A stretch of DNA of 64,000 nt from Solanum dulcamara (Eukaryota > Streptophyta > Magnoliopsida > Solanales > Solanaceae), in assembly GCF_947179165.1 (NCBI RefSeq), contig NC_077245.1, positions 1,813,001 to 1,877,000 on the forward strand. The letters run 5' to 3'. The translations under genes and the position numbers were made by a program. The notes beneath the pieces were generated by a model. That model ran no database searches. It worked only from the letters and a program-made list of their open reading frames with translations, and was not told the origin of the DNA. Positions within the stretch are counted from its first letter, which is position 1; each line of letters opens with the position of its first letter. Positions 50,135-61,120 of this stretch are shown piece after piece.

Positions 50135-50833
50135 AAGGGTAAAAATGCCCTTAAACTATTTGAAATGAATAAAAATGTTCTTCATTTATAGTTTGGTTCA
50201 AAAATGTCCTTATCATTAATATTTTGGTCAAGAAATGCACTTATTGTTATTTAATGGATCAAAATGTCCCTTTTCATATAAAGATATTATTTATTTTCTT
50301 TTTGAACACATTTTTTTTCTAATAATATTTTTTTATTAGCAAATGTTTATTCTACTTCAATTAAAGAAAATAAAAACATTTTTATTTTATTATAATTATT
50401 TTTCTTGTTATTTGAATAATAATTAATGATGGATATATTATGATCTTATATATATAACATATATTATCCGTTAAAACTTAGAGTACATAAAATTATTCTA
50501 TTTTATTTGATAAAATGAGATTAAAAATAAAAAAAATAATATTCTACATTTTTATTACTTAAAGTGGTTTAAAAAGAAAGAAAACTATAATAAAGTTCCT
50601 TAAAAGTAATTTTTTATAACGAACAAGATTATTTTTTTAAAAAAAAAGTATTTCTACGGAAAATGGTATTTTGATCCATTTTGTAACAATAGGGGCATTT
50701 TTGACCCATTAAATAACAATAAGAACATTTTTGGATCAAAGTATTGCGACAGAGACATTTTTGGACTAAACTATAAACAAATGACATTTTTATTAATTTC
50801 AAATAATTTAAGAACATTTTTGACCATTTTTTT
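50135..50833. mobile_element. long-TIR fold-back MITE (about 0.7 kb)
   Basis: Inverted arms of about 150 bp, with repeated AAAAATG segments and phrases such as TTATTGTTATTTAATGG in both arms, flank an AT-rich centre. The ends sit in T-rich low-complexity DNA with a shared TTTTTTTTAAA, so a target duplication is plausible but not certain. Confidence 0.75.
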
Positions 50834-51022
50834 TTAAAGTCTAGGGGTCTAGTCATTCTGACTCTCTCGTCCTAATTTGCTTTAACGTTAGCTTTATAAT
50901 AAATGGACTTTCAACTAGCTTGAGGTAGTTTGTTTACATTTTTATGAAATAGTAATAATTTCATGAGTTTATTACTTCCTCCGTTTTATATTAACTAGTA
51001 CATGTACGTGTCTGTATTGTAT

Positions 51023-51199
51023 TTATTAATAATGAATTTGTATAAGGAGATGCAGAGCAAATTTATCCTATTAAAATGAATTTTACAAGTATTTAATAAT
51101 GAATTTGTATAAGGAGGTGCAGAGCAAATTTTTCCTATTAAAATCAATTTTATAAGTATTTAATAATGAATTTGTATAAGGAGGTGCAGAGCAAATCTT
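51023..51199. repeat. 67-bp tandem repeat, about 2.6 copies
   Basis: AATGAATTTGTATAAGGAG occurs at 51031, 51098 and 51165, an exact spacing of 67 bases. The copies differ by a few point changes. It lies in gene-free DNA. Confidence 0.95.
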
Positions 51200-51732
51200 A
51201 AATTTATAATTTAAAAAAAATATGACCTCAATCATGATACATCTTAAGTTTTAAATTTATAATAATATCATAATATTTATTTCACTAATTAAGTTTTTCC
51301 ATAAAAAAATCCTAATGAGTTTTCTTTAATTTTACAAATAAAAAAATAATTTATTTATCATGTCAATTTTTTTTAATGATAAATATAGTTAAGTGATTTA
51401 ATTGATAGAAAATAAAATTTTATTAAATTTATTAGATAAATTTTTAAAATTAAATGACCTTTTGAGATATTAAATTTACATTCATCCATTAGAAGACATC
51501 AAGGATGTAATGCTACAGAAAATTTTTAAACAAATAGTAGTGGTTAAAAGTAAAGAATAAAACGGAACCTATGTTTCCCATTAACATTAGTAATAAAACA
51601 CTATTATATTTATATTTATAAAACAAAATTATTATCAACACAAGGAATTGAAGATAACACCAGTTGTATATATGTTAATAATAAAACAAGGAAGAAAAAA
51701 AAAACAATACAACCTTAAGGTAATTAAAGTTT

Positions 51733-51942
51733 CTAAACTTGTTTCATCGGGATAACGGTAAAATAATCAAATAATTTCGTTGATTGACCGGAAACTCCTA
51801 TCCAGGCAAACACCGAAAGAAGATTTAAAGAAAAGGTAATTAAAAAAAAAAATAATTTAAAAATGACATGATAAAAAAAAAGCGCGTCAGATTCTGTAAA
51901 GTAAAAAAAAAAAAAATTTAAAAATGAAATCACCCACCCCAC
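51733..51942 (-). pseudogene. decayed paralogue of the small membrane-protein gene
   Basis: The C-terminal half of this 69-codon frame (SVFAWIGVSGQSTKLFDYF then VIP) aligns with the second half of the 79-aa protein at 53692-53931 (W.G...S.K....IP pattern). The 3' flanks also match (CAATTCCTTGTGTTGATAA near 51640 against CAATTCCTTATGTTGATTA near 53500). The N-terminal half is unrelated and Phe-rich. It is probably an old duplicate that has lost its 5' part. Confidence 0.45.
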
Positions 51943-52177
51943 ATCTTCTTCTTTTTCACACCACCTACCCTCTTCTTTTTCACACTCACCTAAATTTACT
52001 CCATTTTGAATCTTGATTTTTTTCTTTCAAAATCCATTAAAGTAAAAAAAAATAAAAAACAAAATCGCCTCGACCCCACATCCTTTCTTCTTCACACCAC
52101 CTACCCTCTTCTTCTTTACACCCACCTCTATTTACTCCTCATTTTGAATCTTGATTTTTTTTCCCTTTCAAAATCCA
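51937..52177. repeat. duplicated 105-bp pyrimidine-rich segment
   Basis: The segment at about 51937-52036 recurs at about 52073-52177 with small changes: both contain CACACCACCTACCCTCTTCT and TTTTGAATCTTGATTTTTTT. It is followed by a longer minisatellite. Confidence 0.8.
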
Positions 52178-52237
52178 GAAGAAGAAGAATCCTGCTCCCC
52201 ATTTGGGTGGAGAAGACGATTGGGGTTTGGGAGGGGG

Positions 52238-52765
52238 GGCGAATGGGTGGTTAATAATTAATTAGGAGTTAATTAGTATAAAATATAGTTAATAAAAGAA
52301 AAGTTAATTAATAAAGAAAAGAAAAAAAAATATAAAAATTGGATGGGTGGTTAATAATTAATTAATTACTATAAAATATAGTTAATTTTAGAAAATTTAA
52401 TTAATAAAGAAAAGGAAAAGAAAAAAATATAACAAATTGGATGTTAGTTAATAATTAATTAATAGTTAATTACTATAACATATAGTTAATAAAAGAAAAT
52501 TTAATTAATAAAAAAAGAAAAGAAATATAAAAAATAGGATGGGTGGTTAATAATTGATGGATAGTTAATAATTAATTAGGATTTAATTAGTATAATATAT
52601 AGTTAATAAAAGAAAAGTTAATTAATAAAGAAAAGAAAAGAAAAGAAATATAAAAAATTGGATGGATGGTTAATAATAAATTAGGAGCTAATTAGTATAA
52701 AATATAGTTAATAAAAGAAAAGGTAATTAATAAAGAAAAAAAAGAAAAAAATATAAAAAATTATA
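52238..52765. repeat. AT-rich minisatellite, about five units of 95-125 bp
   Basis: Units start GGATGGGTGGTTAATAATTA or variants near 52243, 52341, 52439, 52538 and 52662, each followed by TATAGTTAATAAAAGAAAA and a poly-A/AG end. The copies have diverged in length and sequence. Confidence 0.85.
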
Positions 52766-53691
52766 ATTTCTAATGGCGCCACATGGCTGATTATACACTT
52801 TTAGATAGTTTAAGTATGTAATAAATCGTCATGATAGTTTAAATATATAATTGACTTTTCGAGACAACTTCATGGAAATTTATCCCTTTCCCATAGATTA
52901 ATTGTCTATTTGGTAGGAATATTATATAGATAGTGTTATTCAATCCTATTCGTAGATGAACTCAACTTGTGCTAATTACAATCCTATAATAATTAGGAAC
53001 ACCATTTAAATAGTATAATACAATTCACTAGATTACCATAATTATAAATTGAATGATGACGGTTACCCACATACGAATGAGTAATCCCTCAAAGTAGTGT
53101 ACCGTACCGATACAAAGTATGTAAAAGAAAAAAAGGAAAAGAGTTAGGGTGTGTTTGATACGAAGAAAAATATTTCTCAGAAAGTATGTATTTTTTGATA
53201 CGTAGAATCTATATATATGTCGCAGTCCAACACCAAAATATATAATTTTTAACCCTATACTATAGTGGCTTTCCAAACAAGCCCTTATAAAACCTATTTT
53301 TCCTATTTTTATTAAGAAGATTCTTTTCTTAATTTTTGAAGAAATTTTTTTTAATCAATCAAACATGAAAATTTTATTTTTTTAATAATGTCCATCAAGG
53401 TCTCACAAACATGGAAGAGATCGGTCAAGATTAATCTTCCTAAAATAATACCCCCTACACGTGACAAGTAATAAAACACTTGTATTATAATTATAATCAA
53501 CATAAGGAATTGAGAAGTGACAAAACTTGTATTATTATTGAATTAAACAACGAAACAAAAAAATGCAAAAATCTAAAGAAAAAAGTGCAAACTAAGCTAA
53601 TTAAACTTCTATATTTGTCCTTCAACAGGGCAAACACTTGTTGTCATTCTGGCTAGACAGGATATGCTGTCGATTTCCAGTGTTAATAATT

Positions 53692-53931
53692 CTAAGCAAT
53701 AAAATTAAACAACATCCGTAAAAATATAGGGATGAATAACAAAAAATTATATTTTTGTGAACGATCGGGAATTCCAAACCATATTGCCATCCATAAGATC
53801 AAAACTGTGATCGTCAAAATAAATTTATGGTCATGCGCATGAACAATTTCCTCAGAATCTTTGGAATTATCGTACGCATGAGCAATTTTCTCACGATCTT
53901 TAGAATTATCGTTCTTTTGTGGTTCTGCCAT
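53692..53931 (-). CDS. small two-helix membrane protein (79 aa), family unknown
   Basis: The family was not recognised. The N-terminal 36 residues are charged and contain a 13-residue tandem repeat (NDNSKDREKIAHA then YDNSKDSEEIVHA), encoded by a 39-bp DNA repeat at 53836-53913. Two hydrophobic helices follow, about residues 37-54 (FILTITVLILWMAIWFGI) and 61-79, joined by PDRSQKY. No signal peptide is seen. A TATA-type run (54005-54018) lies 75-85 bases before the start. A relic paralogue lies 2 kb away, and a third copy of the promoter-like region is at 60311-60396. Together these argue for a real, lineage-specific gene, but no homologue is known to me. Confidence 0.5.
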   Translation of the reverse strand: MAEPQKNDNSKDREKIAHAYDNSKDSEEIVHAHDHKFILTITVLILWMAIWFGIPDRSQKYNFLLFIPIFLRMLFNFIA

Positions 53932-54004
53932 ACTTGGAAAAAGGATTTATGCTTAGATTTGCCGATGGGTAGGGATAGTATTTCTCTTCTATGAAAATCT
54001 CAAG

Positions 54005-54018
54005 TATATATATATAAA
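54005..54018 (-). promoter_or_regulatory. TATA-type box for the small membrane-protein gene
   Basis: An alternating TATATATATATAAAA run lies 75-85 bases upstream of the ATG at 53931 on the minus strand. The flanking 90 bp (54002-54091) recur at 60311-60396 with about 20% divergence. Confidence 0.4.
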
Positions 54019-54339
54019 AGGAAAAAACAAGTCCTAGTTGAATTAAATAAGTGACAAATCAAATATATAAGAAGACTCCTGTTAAAACACGGCTTCTTCA
54101 TACGAATGAAGAAAAAAACAAGGATTATTATATATATATGTGCGTGAGAGGGATTTTTTTAATTAGTTATAATTGCCTTTGTGCTGATCTATAACTCTTT
54201 ATTTGTAAAAAAATATTATTCTTGTAGAGGTAGAGGAGTATAAATATTTTTTAAAGCCATGTGGTGTTTTTTACTAATATATTATTATTTTTCATATGTT
54301 ATTTGGTGATATTAAATTGGAGAAGTCCAGATAAGATTG

Positions 54340-54463
54340 GACTCTTATACTTGTTTGGATGGTTAATGTTACGAATGACTCTTACACTTGTTTGGATGGT
54401 TAATGTTACGTATTATTTCATGGTGTATTGTATTGTATTATATTGTGTTGTATTGTATCGTAC
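54340..54463. repeat. 37-bp tandem duplication and TGTAT microsatellite
   Basis: A segment containing ACTTGTTTGGATGGTTAATG occurs twice, 37 bases apart (54340-54376 and 54377-54413), followed by TGTATTGTATTG-type repeats. This, together with sequence right of the copia element (60150 to about 60290), appears to be an older repeat into which the copia element inserted. Confidence 0.7.
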
Positions 54464-54505
54464 ATTATTGTTTTAATGAATACAACGTTTGGAAAGATTT
54501 GTAGC

Positions 54506-55476
54506 TATTAAGATTGACAAGAATCTAGATAGTCTTAATGTAGCAACTTAGTAGGTGAAAAATTGGTAAACTTTGACATCTTGACAAAATATGATGTCAT
54601 GGATGACATCAACAACAAGAATTTATTCCTATAAATAGGTAACTCTTGATTCATTTGAACGCAAAGCCAGATCCAGATCTCCCATAGTCTATTCAGCATG
54701 AGGAATGGCTGGCGGAGCATCATGATTTCTTTAATTCATTCTCAAGATCTCAGGCCCCCCTACTGTCTTCTCGGCTGGAATCATAAATGGGTTGTCTCAT
54801 CTTTCACGATCCTTTCTATAGGTAGAACTACTGTTAGCGGTCTAAACTTCGACCCTTATTTCTTTCTCCGTCGACCACGATGACTGAAACGACGTGAAAA
54901 ATCTAGACCAGTAAAGGAGAAGGGCAGGTAGGGGGCATTTGGAAAAGTCGGGCCGATTGGGTGTCTTCATTCAACCACCGAAACCCAGACGCCAGGGGAT
55001 GTATCCTATCTTCTATTCTAAGCGCGATAGACGAGTACCCCGATCAAACTCGAGTAAAAGTTCAACAAATCCAAGATAGGGCGAAGGGTTTTATAATATT
55101 TAACTGAAGGTAAGGCTTCACCAGTGATATCCCTAGTAAGAGGGAGCGGTAGATTTTAGAGGCGAACAACGACATAAAGATTCCCCAAGTCATCCATGGC
55201 GTCCGGGCAAACTCTCCGTTGAGCTATCGATTTCCCTCCTATCCCACCTCAAAAACATTTCTCTCTTGTCTTCTCATATTCTAAGGCATTTGCAAAATAC
55301 ATTAGAAGAGTAGAAAATTGATAGAACAATTATCTTAGTTGTATTTGAGATCTCTCTCTTTTCTTTGTTAATATAAAGACAGTTGTTCTCTGATCGACGT
55401 AGGATCATTCTGATCCGAACCACGTTAAATATTATTGTTCTTCCTTGTTCTTTATATTTTCACATTTTCACTAACA
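54506..55476 (+). repeat. 5' LTR, split by an insert
   Basis: This matches the 3' LTR from its start to about 54660 and again from about 55244 to 55476 (ending CTAACA), with the intervening 0.58 kb absent from the 3' copy. The first bases differ slightly (TATTAAGATTG against TGTTGAAATTG). Point differences between the LTRs show the insertion of the element is not recent. Confidence 0.9.
54661..55243. other. insert resembling mitochondrial DNA (NUMT) with an rps3 fragment
   Basis: This 0.58-kb block interrupts the 5' LTR and is more GC-rich than its surroundings. From about 54856 to 54980, read in frame, it gives LRRPR, a stop, LKRREKSRP, KEKGR, a stop, then GAFGKVGPIGCLHS. This matches the conserved part of plant mitochondrial ribosomal protein S3 as I recall it, with two codons now stops. 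The flanking parts do not match rps3 from memory, so the block may be a mosaic of mitochondrial segments. The comparison rests on recall and needs an alignment. Confidence 0.6.
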
Positions 55477-55478
55477 AT

Positions 55479-55490
55479 TGGTATCAGAGC
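55479..55490 (+). other. primer-binding site (initiator tRNA-Met type)
   Basis: TGGTATCAGAGC starts two bases after the end of the 5' LTR and is complementary to the 3' end of initiator methionine tRNA, the usual primer for Ty1/copia elements. Confidence 0.95.
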
Positions 55491-55621
55491 CAAGGTTTTG
55501 TCTAAGTATGCCTGTGGTTGCAGCACAGTCTGAACTTCCACATCAGAAAAGAATTACTTTGGTTTTCTGTATTTCCAAATACTTTGTAGTAGAAAAGGAA
55601 GAACAAGTAAAAATAAGTTCC

Positions 55622-58600
55622 ATGAAGTTTGAAATTGATAGATTTAGTGGGAGCAAAAACTTCAATATCTGAAAAATCTAGATGATGGCGTTACTGCGGA
55701 GGGAAGGTTCAATCCACGCTATTGACGGAAAATACCCCGATAACACATCGGTTTCCGACAAGGCAAAGATTGAAGGAAATGCATTGAGTGTAATCCAACT
55801 ATTCCTTGCACCTAACGTGCTTTATGAAGTGAGTATAAGTACCGAGGAGACGGTCAAACAGTTATGGGATAGACTGAAAGGGCTTTACCAGGACCGGTCG
55901 GTTACAACAAGGATGTTGTTACAACGACGTCTTCACACATTTAAGATGGAGTCAAGTAATTTGTTGCAGGACCATCTAGATGCATTCAATAAACTTATGA
56001 TGGACTTACAGATTGCCAAAATTAAGAAGGATGATGAGACGCTTGTATGTGATTTGCTATTTTCATTGACATCAGAATATCTTGATATTTAGAATTCAAT
56101 GATATATAGCAAGGCGCCTATCACTTGAGCAAGTGCGGCAAACACTTAACTCTTGTGATGGGCGGAGACATTTTGAAGGAGACAAAGATGATGAAGCTAG
56201 TGAGCTCTTTATAAGAGGTCATACTAACCAATAGAGAAGGAGAAAATCAAAGCACAGATCAAAATCTTGTGTAAGCAAGAAGAATGCGGAGTGTTGGGGC
56301 TGTCACAAGAAGGGACACTTTGAACGAGATTGTCCTATGTCAAAGTCCAAAGAAAAGGCGAGTGCATCCATTGTTGAGCAGGTACATAATTCTTATGATG
56401 AATATGTACTAACAACATCATGCAATAATGGAGTCTATGACAACAAATTGGTGTTAGACTCTGGTTGTACTGTGCATATGATATTCCAAAGAGCAGCTAT
56501 GAGAAAAGTGGAGGAACTGTAGTAATGGACAACAATGCAACTTGTAAAATAGTTGACATTGGTTCAATTCGGGTTCGCTTCCATGATGAAATTGTGAGGA
56601 CTATTATAGAAGTCCATCATGTTCCTGATATAAAGAAGAATTTGATATCGCTGGGTACTCTAGATAATCAAGACTATAAGTACATGAGTGATGGAGGTAC
56701 AATGAAGGTGGTTAAAAGTTCTTTAGTCATGCTGAAGGCCAAGCTGGGGGATGGCCTTTACATACTAGCAGGAAACACCATTGTTGGCTCTGTTAATACA
56801 TCTATTGTGTAGCAGTTATTCGATGATGATAAGGCAAGATTATGACATATGAGACTAGGCCATATAAGCGCACAAGAACTGGAGATTGAGAAAATGCAAA
56901 CTTTTGAAAAGTGAGAAGATCAGCACACTTGAATTTTGTGAGCATTTTTTCCTAGGGAAGCAGAAGAAGGTCAGTTTCAACACTGGCAAGCACAAAATAG
57001 GAGGAGTGCTAGACTACATCCATTCAGATTTATGGGGTCCCTCTCAGCTTTTTTTGAAGGGAAGAAAGATGTATTTTTTCACATTCATTGATGATTTTTC
57101 ACGAAATGTTTGAATGCGTTTCTTGAAGGCAAAAAGTGATGCTCTTGAAGCATTTAAAGAATGGAAGATTTTGGTTGAGAATCAAATGGAGAGAAAAATT
57201 AATTATCTTTGCACAGATAATGGCTTGGAGTTTTGCAGTGAAGAGTTCAATAATTTCTGTAAGGTTCATGGGATCGCAAGACATAAGACGGTCAGGCACA
57301 CACCACAGCAGAATGGAGTTGCCAAAAGAATGAATAGAACTCTTCTTGAGAAGGCTCATTGTATACAATTACAAGCCAAAATGTCCAAAGTATTTTGGGC
57401 TTAAGCAGTTCACATTGCTTCTTATATTGTCAATCGATCTCCAGTATCAGCGATTGACTTTAAGACTCTTAATGAGGTATGGTCAGGTGAACCCTTAAAC
57501 TATTCATATCTGTGAATATTTGAGTGTCCGGCTTATTATCGTGTTAATGAAGGAAAGATTAAACCAAATTCTAAAAAGGCTATATTCATAGGGTATGTAT
57601 ATGGAGTAAAATGATACAAACTTTGGTGTCTATCTTTACTCAAATTTATAGTTAGTAGAGATGTTACCTTTGATGAGTTCTCTATACTTGATCCTCGTAA
57701 AGTTTCTGTGGAGTTATCAAGAAATAAGAACAACGAACAGGTGGAGCTACCGATGGAGCATACCAAGGAAAAGGATCAAGAGACTCAAGTTGATGAGTCA
57801 AAAGATATAGATATTGAAGAACATGTTGTCAATGAACCATACACAATTGCGAAGGGAAGGAACAAAAGGCAGATACGGAAATCGGAACGTCTTATAGAAC
57901 AAGCAAATCTGATTGCATACGCATTCGTAATTGTAAAAAAAGAGATTGAAGACCTTGAGCTCTCTTCGTATGCCGAAGCAACTTCTTGTAAAGATGCTGC
58001 ACAATGACAGTTAGCCATGATGGAAGAGATAAAGTCTTTTCACAAAAATAAGACATGTGTCTCAGTTGAAAGGCCAAAAGGAAAGAAGACAGTTGCATGC
58101 AAATAGGTCAACAGAAAGAAAGAATGTATTCCAGAAATGGAAAATACTAGGTTCAAGGCGAGATTGGTTGCAAAGGGTTTCAGTCAGAAGGAGGGAATTG
58201 ACTATAATGAGACCTTCTCTTCAGTCGTGAAACATAGCTTAATTTGCGTGCTACTAACATTAGTTGCACAATTTGATTTGGAGCTTCAACAGCTTGATGT
58301 CAAAACTACTTTTTTACACGGTGATCTAGATGAGACAATCTATATGGAACAGCCTGAAGGTTTCCTAGCTGAGAGAAAAGAAGATCATGTATGCCAACTG
58401 AAGAAGTCTCTGTATAGTTTCAAGTAATCCCCTAGACAATGGTACAAAAGGTTTGATGCATTAATGGCTACACATGAATTCTTGAGGAGTGCATTTGATA
58501 GTTGTATGTATCACAAGAAAATATCTAGTAACTCTATGATTTATTTATTGTTGTATGTAGATGATATGCTATTACTGCTAACAACATCACATAGATAAAT

Positions 58601-59333
58601 ATTTTGAAGAAATATATAAGCAAGGAATTTGACATGAAGGATTTGGGAACTGCAAAGAAAATTCTTGGAATGGAGATTTCAAGAGAAGATAGTGTTGTAC
58701 ATCTTTCTCAGAAGAGGTACATCAAAAGGGTTCTCGAGAGATTCAATATGAAGATGAGCAAGCCTGTAAGTATACTGTTAGCTTCTCATTTTAAGCTTTC
58801 AAAGTCACAAATGCCTCAGTTTGGGATGAGGTGGAGCATATGTCAAAAGTTTCTTATGCTAGTGCAGTTGGATGTATTATGTATGCTATGGTGTGCACAC
58901 ATCCAGATATTTCTTAATCTGTAAGTGTGATAAGTAGGTACATGGCCAATCCAGGATAAAAGCATTGGAAAGTTGTTAAGTGGATATTGAGATATCTCAA
59001 ATGAGCTTCTGATGTTGGCCTAACCTTTCAAAAAAGTGAAGGTATTTCAGTTCTCGATTATGTGGATTCTGACTATGCAGGGGATTTTGATAGAAGAAGG
59101 TCCACAACTGGATACATCTTTACTCTCGTTGGTAGTGCCGTTAGTTGGAAATCAACTTTACAATCACTTATCGCTTTGTCAACAACAAAGGCAGAATATA
59201 TAGCAACAACAAAGGCAGTGAAATAAGTTATCTGGTTGAAAGATTTGGTGGCAGAATTGAGTTTGGTTCACCTAGAATCAACTCTAAGATGTGATAGGCA
59301 AAGTGCTATTCATTTGATTAAAAATGAATATTG
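55622..59333 (+). pseudogene. copia gag-pol, multiply broken
   Basis: Segments in order: a gag region (ATG at 55622, then an intact stretch at 55682-56092); a CCHC zinc knuckle CWGCHKKGHFERDC at 56292-56333; an aspartic protease LDSGC motif near 56455; an integrase with HSDLWGP near 57023, CTDNG near 57211 and a Lys at the position of the catalytic Glu in NGVAKRMNRT; an RT with VKTTFLHGDLDE and YVDDM near 58554; and an RNase H with DYVDSDYAGD near 59055. Stops and frameshifts separate the blocks, including stops at about 56090, 57112, 57402, 58425 and 58597. The element cannot encode an intact polyprotein. Confidence 0.92.
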
Positions 59334-59713
59334 ATGTCAGATTCCATTTCATTTGAGATATCATTGAAGAGCGAGATATCAAGGTCGAGAAGGTTATCAC
59401 AGACGATAACGCTGCAGACATGATGACCAAGATAGTCCTGCTTGCCAAGTTTGCATACTGCAAGGACTTGGCGGGAGTATGCATCAACTGATGCAAACTA
59501 TGGGAGAATAACTTCTGGGTGGAGCTAGTGTGTTCAACAAAGGTTTGATTCTTCTTGTTTCTTACAACGGGATTGCCCAGTAAGCTTAGAAGTTTTGGCC
59601 GGAGTTGTTCATACGCATGCTCGGAATGCAAATCATGGTAGAGATTGAAAGAGTTGAGGTTGAAGACACAATCAAAAGTTGCTGAAAGAAAGTTGAAAAT
59701 GGAGAATTTTGCC

Positions 59714-59725
59714 AAGGTGGAGATT
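59714..59725 (+). other. polypurine tract of the copia element
   Basis: AAGGTGGAGATT lies directly before the 3' LTR, the expected place for plus-strand priming. Confidence 0.75.
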
Positions 59726-60149
59726 TGTTGAAATTGACAAGATTCTAGATAGTCTTAATGTAGCAACTTGGTAGGTGAAAGTTAGGTGAAAGTTTGGTAA
59801 AATTGGTAGGTGAAAGTTTGGTAAACTTTGACATCTTGACAAAATATGATGTCATGGATGACATTAAGAGCAATAATTTATTTCTATAAATAGGTAGCTC
59901 TTGATTCATTTGAAACACACCTCAAAAATATTTTTCTCTTGTCTTCTCATATTCTAAGGCATTTGCAAAATACATTAGAAGAGTAGATAATTGATAGAGC
60001 AATTCTGTTAGTTGTATTTGAGATCTCTCCCCTTTCTTTGTTAATATAAAGACAATTGTTCTCTGGTGGACGTAGGATCATTCTGATCCAAACCACGTTA
60101 AATGTTGTTGTTCTTCCTTGTTCTTTATATTTTCACATTTCCGCTAACA
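59726..60149 (+). repeat. 3' LTR of the copia element
   Basis: A 424-bp LTR starting TGTTGAAATTG and ending CTAACA. It contains an internal tandem duplication (GGTAGGTGAAAG repeated near 59768-59815) absent from the 5' copy, a TATAAATAG box near 59885 and the promoter-like region shared with the 5' LTR. Confidence 0.92.
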
Positions 60150-60310
60150 GTATCATTCTCCGTTGTTACATAATGTCACATCTATAATTTGAATGATAAA
60201 CCTAAAACACAAGTAGGGTATATATAAGGTAGAGCTACTATGAAAAAGTAGGGCAAAATGATAAAATAGAATTACTAAATAATAATTTTATGATTATTGA
60301 TGAAAAAATT

Positions 60311-60396
60311 AAGTATATATAAAAGGGAAATGAAGTCCTAGTTAAATTAAATAAGTGACGAATCAAATAAATATGAGGACTCATACTAAAACACGA
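60311..60396 (-). repeat. duplicate of the small-gene promoter region
   Basis: About 86 bp matches 54002-54091: both contain TATATAAAAGG, AAGTCCTAGTT, AATTAAATAAGTGAC and AAAACACG. The coding part expected on its minus-strand downstream side is absent; unrelated repeat sequence lies there. Confidence 0.75.
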
Positions 60397-60667
60397 CGAA
60401 AACAAGTAATTTGAGTCGTAATAGAATCACAAGTCATTAATCTCCCATCGTATTTGTTTTTATATTGGTACTCCAACAATTTGATACAACTTTTCAATCA
60501 CTTGAATGTTGTGTTTCTATTCCAAGTGAGGAAATTGATGACCGTAGTTTATTTTTTGCTCACCTTTTTGTCTGTGGTTATACATTTTTAAGGATCCTCC
60601 TGTTTATTATATATATATATATATATCATAGATATATATCATAGCACGTATTTGTAGGGTTCCTTTT

Positions 60668-61081
60668 ATGGAAGATCGACTTCTTATTGTAATGACCTGT
60701 TAGGTCATTTTGAGAAATAGTCATCTTTTCTTCATAAAAGACTTCTTCCGTACATTTAAATTGAGAATTTTGGATTATTCGATAATTACAGTTAATTAGT
60801 TGGTGAGTGATTTTTAGATAATTAATTAGTTGGTTACCACTTGGTCCATGTATAAGAATTATTAGAGTTAAATAGGGTTGACATTATTTTGAGTTGCGAA
60901 AGAAAAAAAAAATACTGCGGCGGGCACACAATTGCGAAGTGGCATCGTGGGTAATTGAGGTAAGAATCTCTGTTTATGGAAAACAAAAATTGTGAATTTG
61001 AGAAACTAGAATTCCCTCTTGAATTTTTGTAATCATGGCTTCTAACGTGGGTAATGTTGATTTGGTTGGTAAATAAAGGTT

Positions 61082-61120
<39 letters not shown>

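Larger units (their letters stand above)
54506..60149 (+). mobile_element. degenerate Ty1/copia LTR retrotransposon
   Basis: A full-span but defective element in + orientation. It has a 5' LTR (54506-55476), a primer-binding site, a copia-order gag-protease-integrase-RT-RNase H body, a polypurine tract and a 3' LTR (59726-60149). The flanks GTAGC (54501-54505) and GTATC (60150-60154) form a 5-bp target duplication with one mismatch. The coding region is broken by many stops and frameshifts. Domain order and motifs place it with Tnt1-like copia elements; lineage assignment is inference. The 5' LTR is interrupted by a foreign insert. Confidence 0.93.

Noticed and set aside
53028..53276. 82-codon minus-strand hydrophobic frame
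   Set aside because: Composition follows AT-rich DNA; no promoter, paralogue or motif supports it.
54535..54723. 62-codon minus-strand frame in the 5' LTR
   Set aside because: It lies across the LTR/insert boundary and has no independent support.
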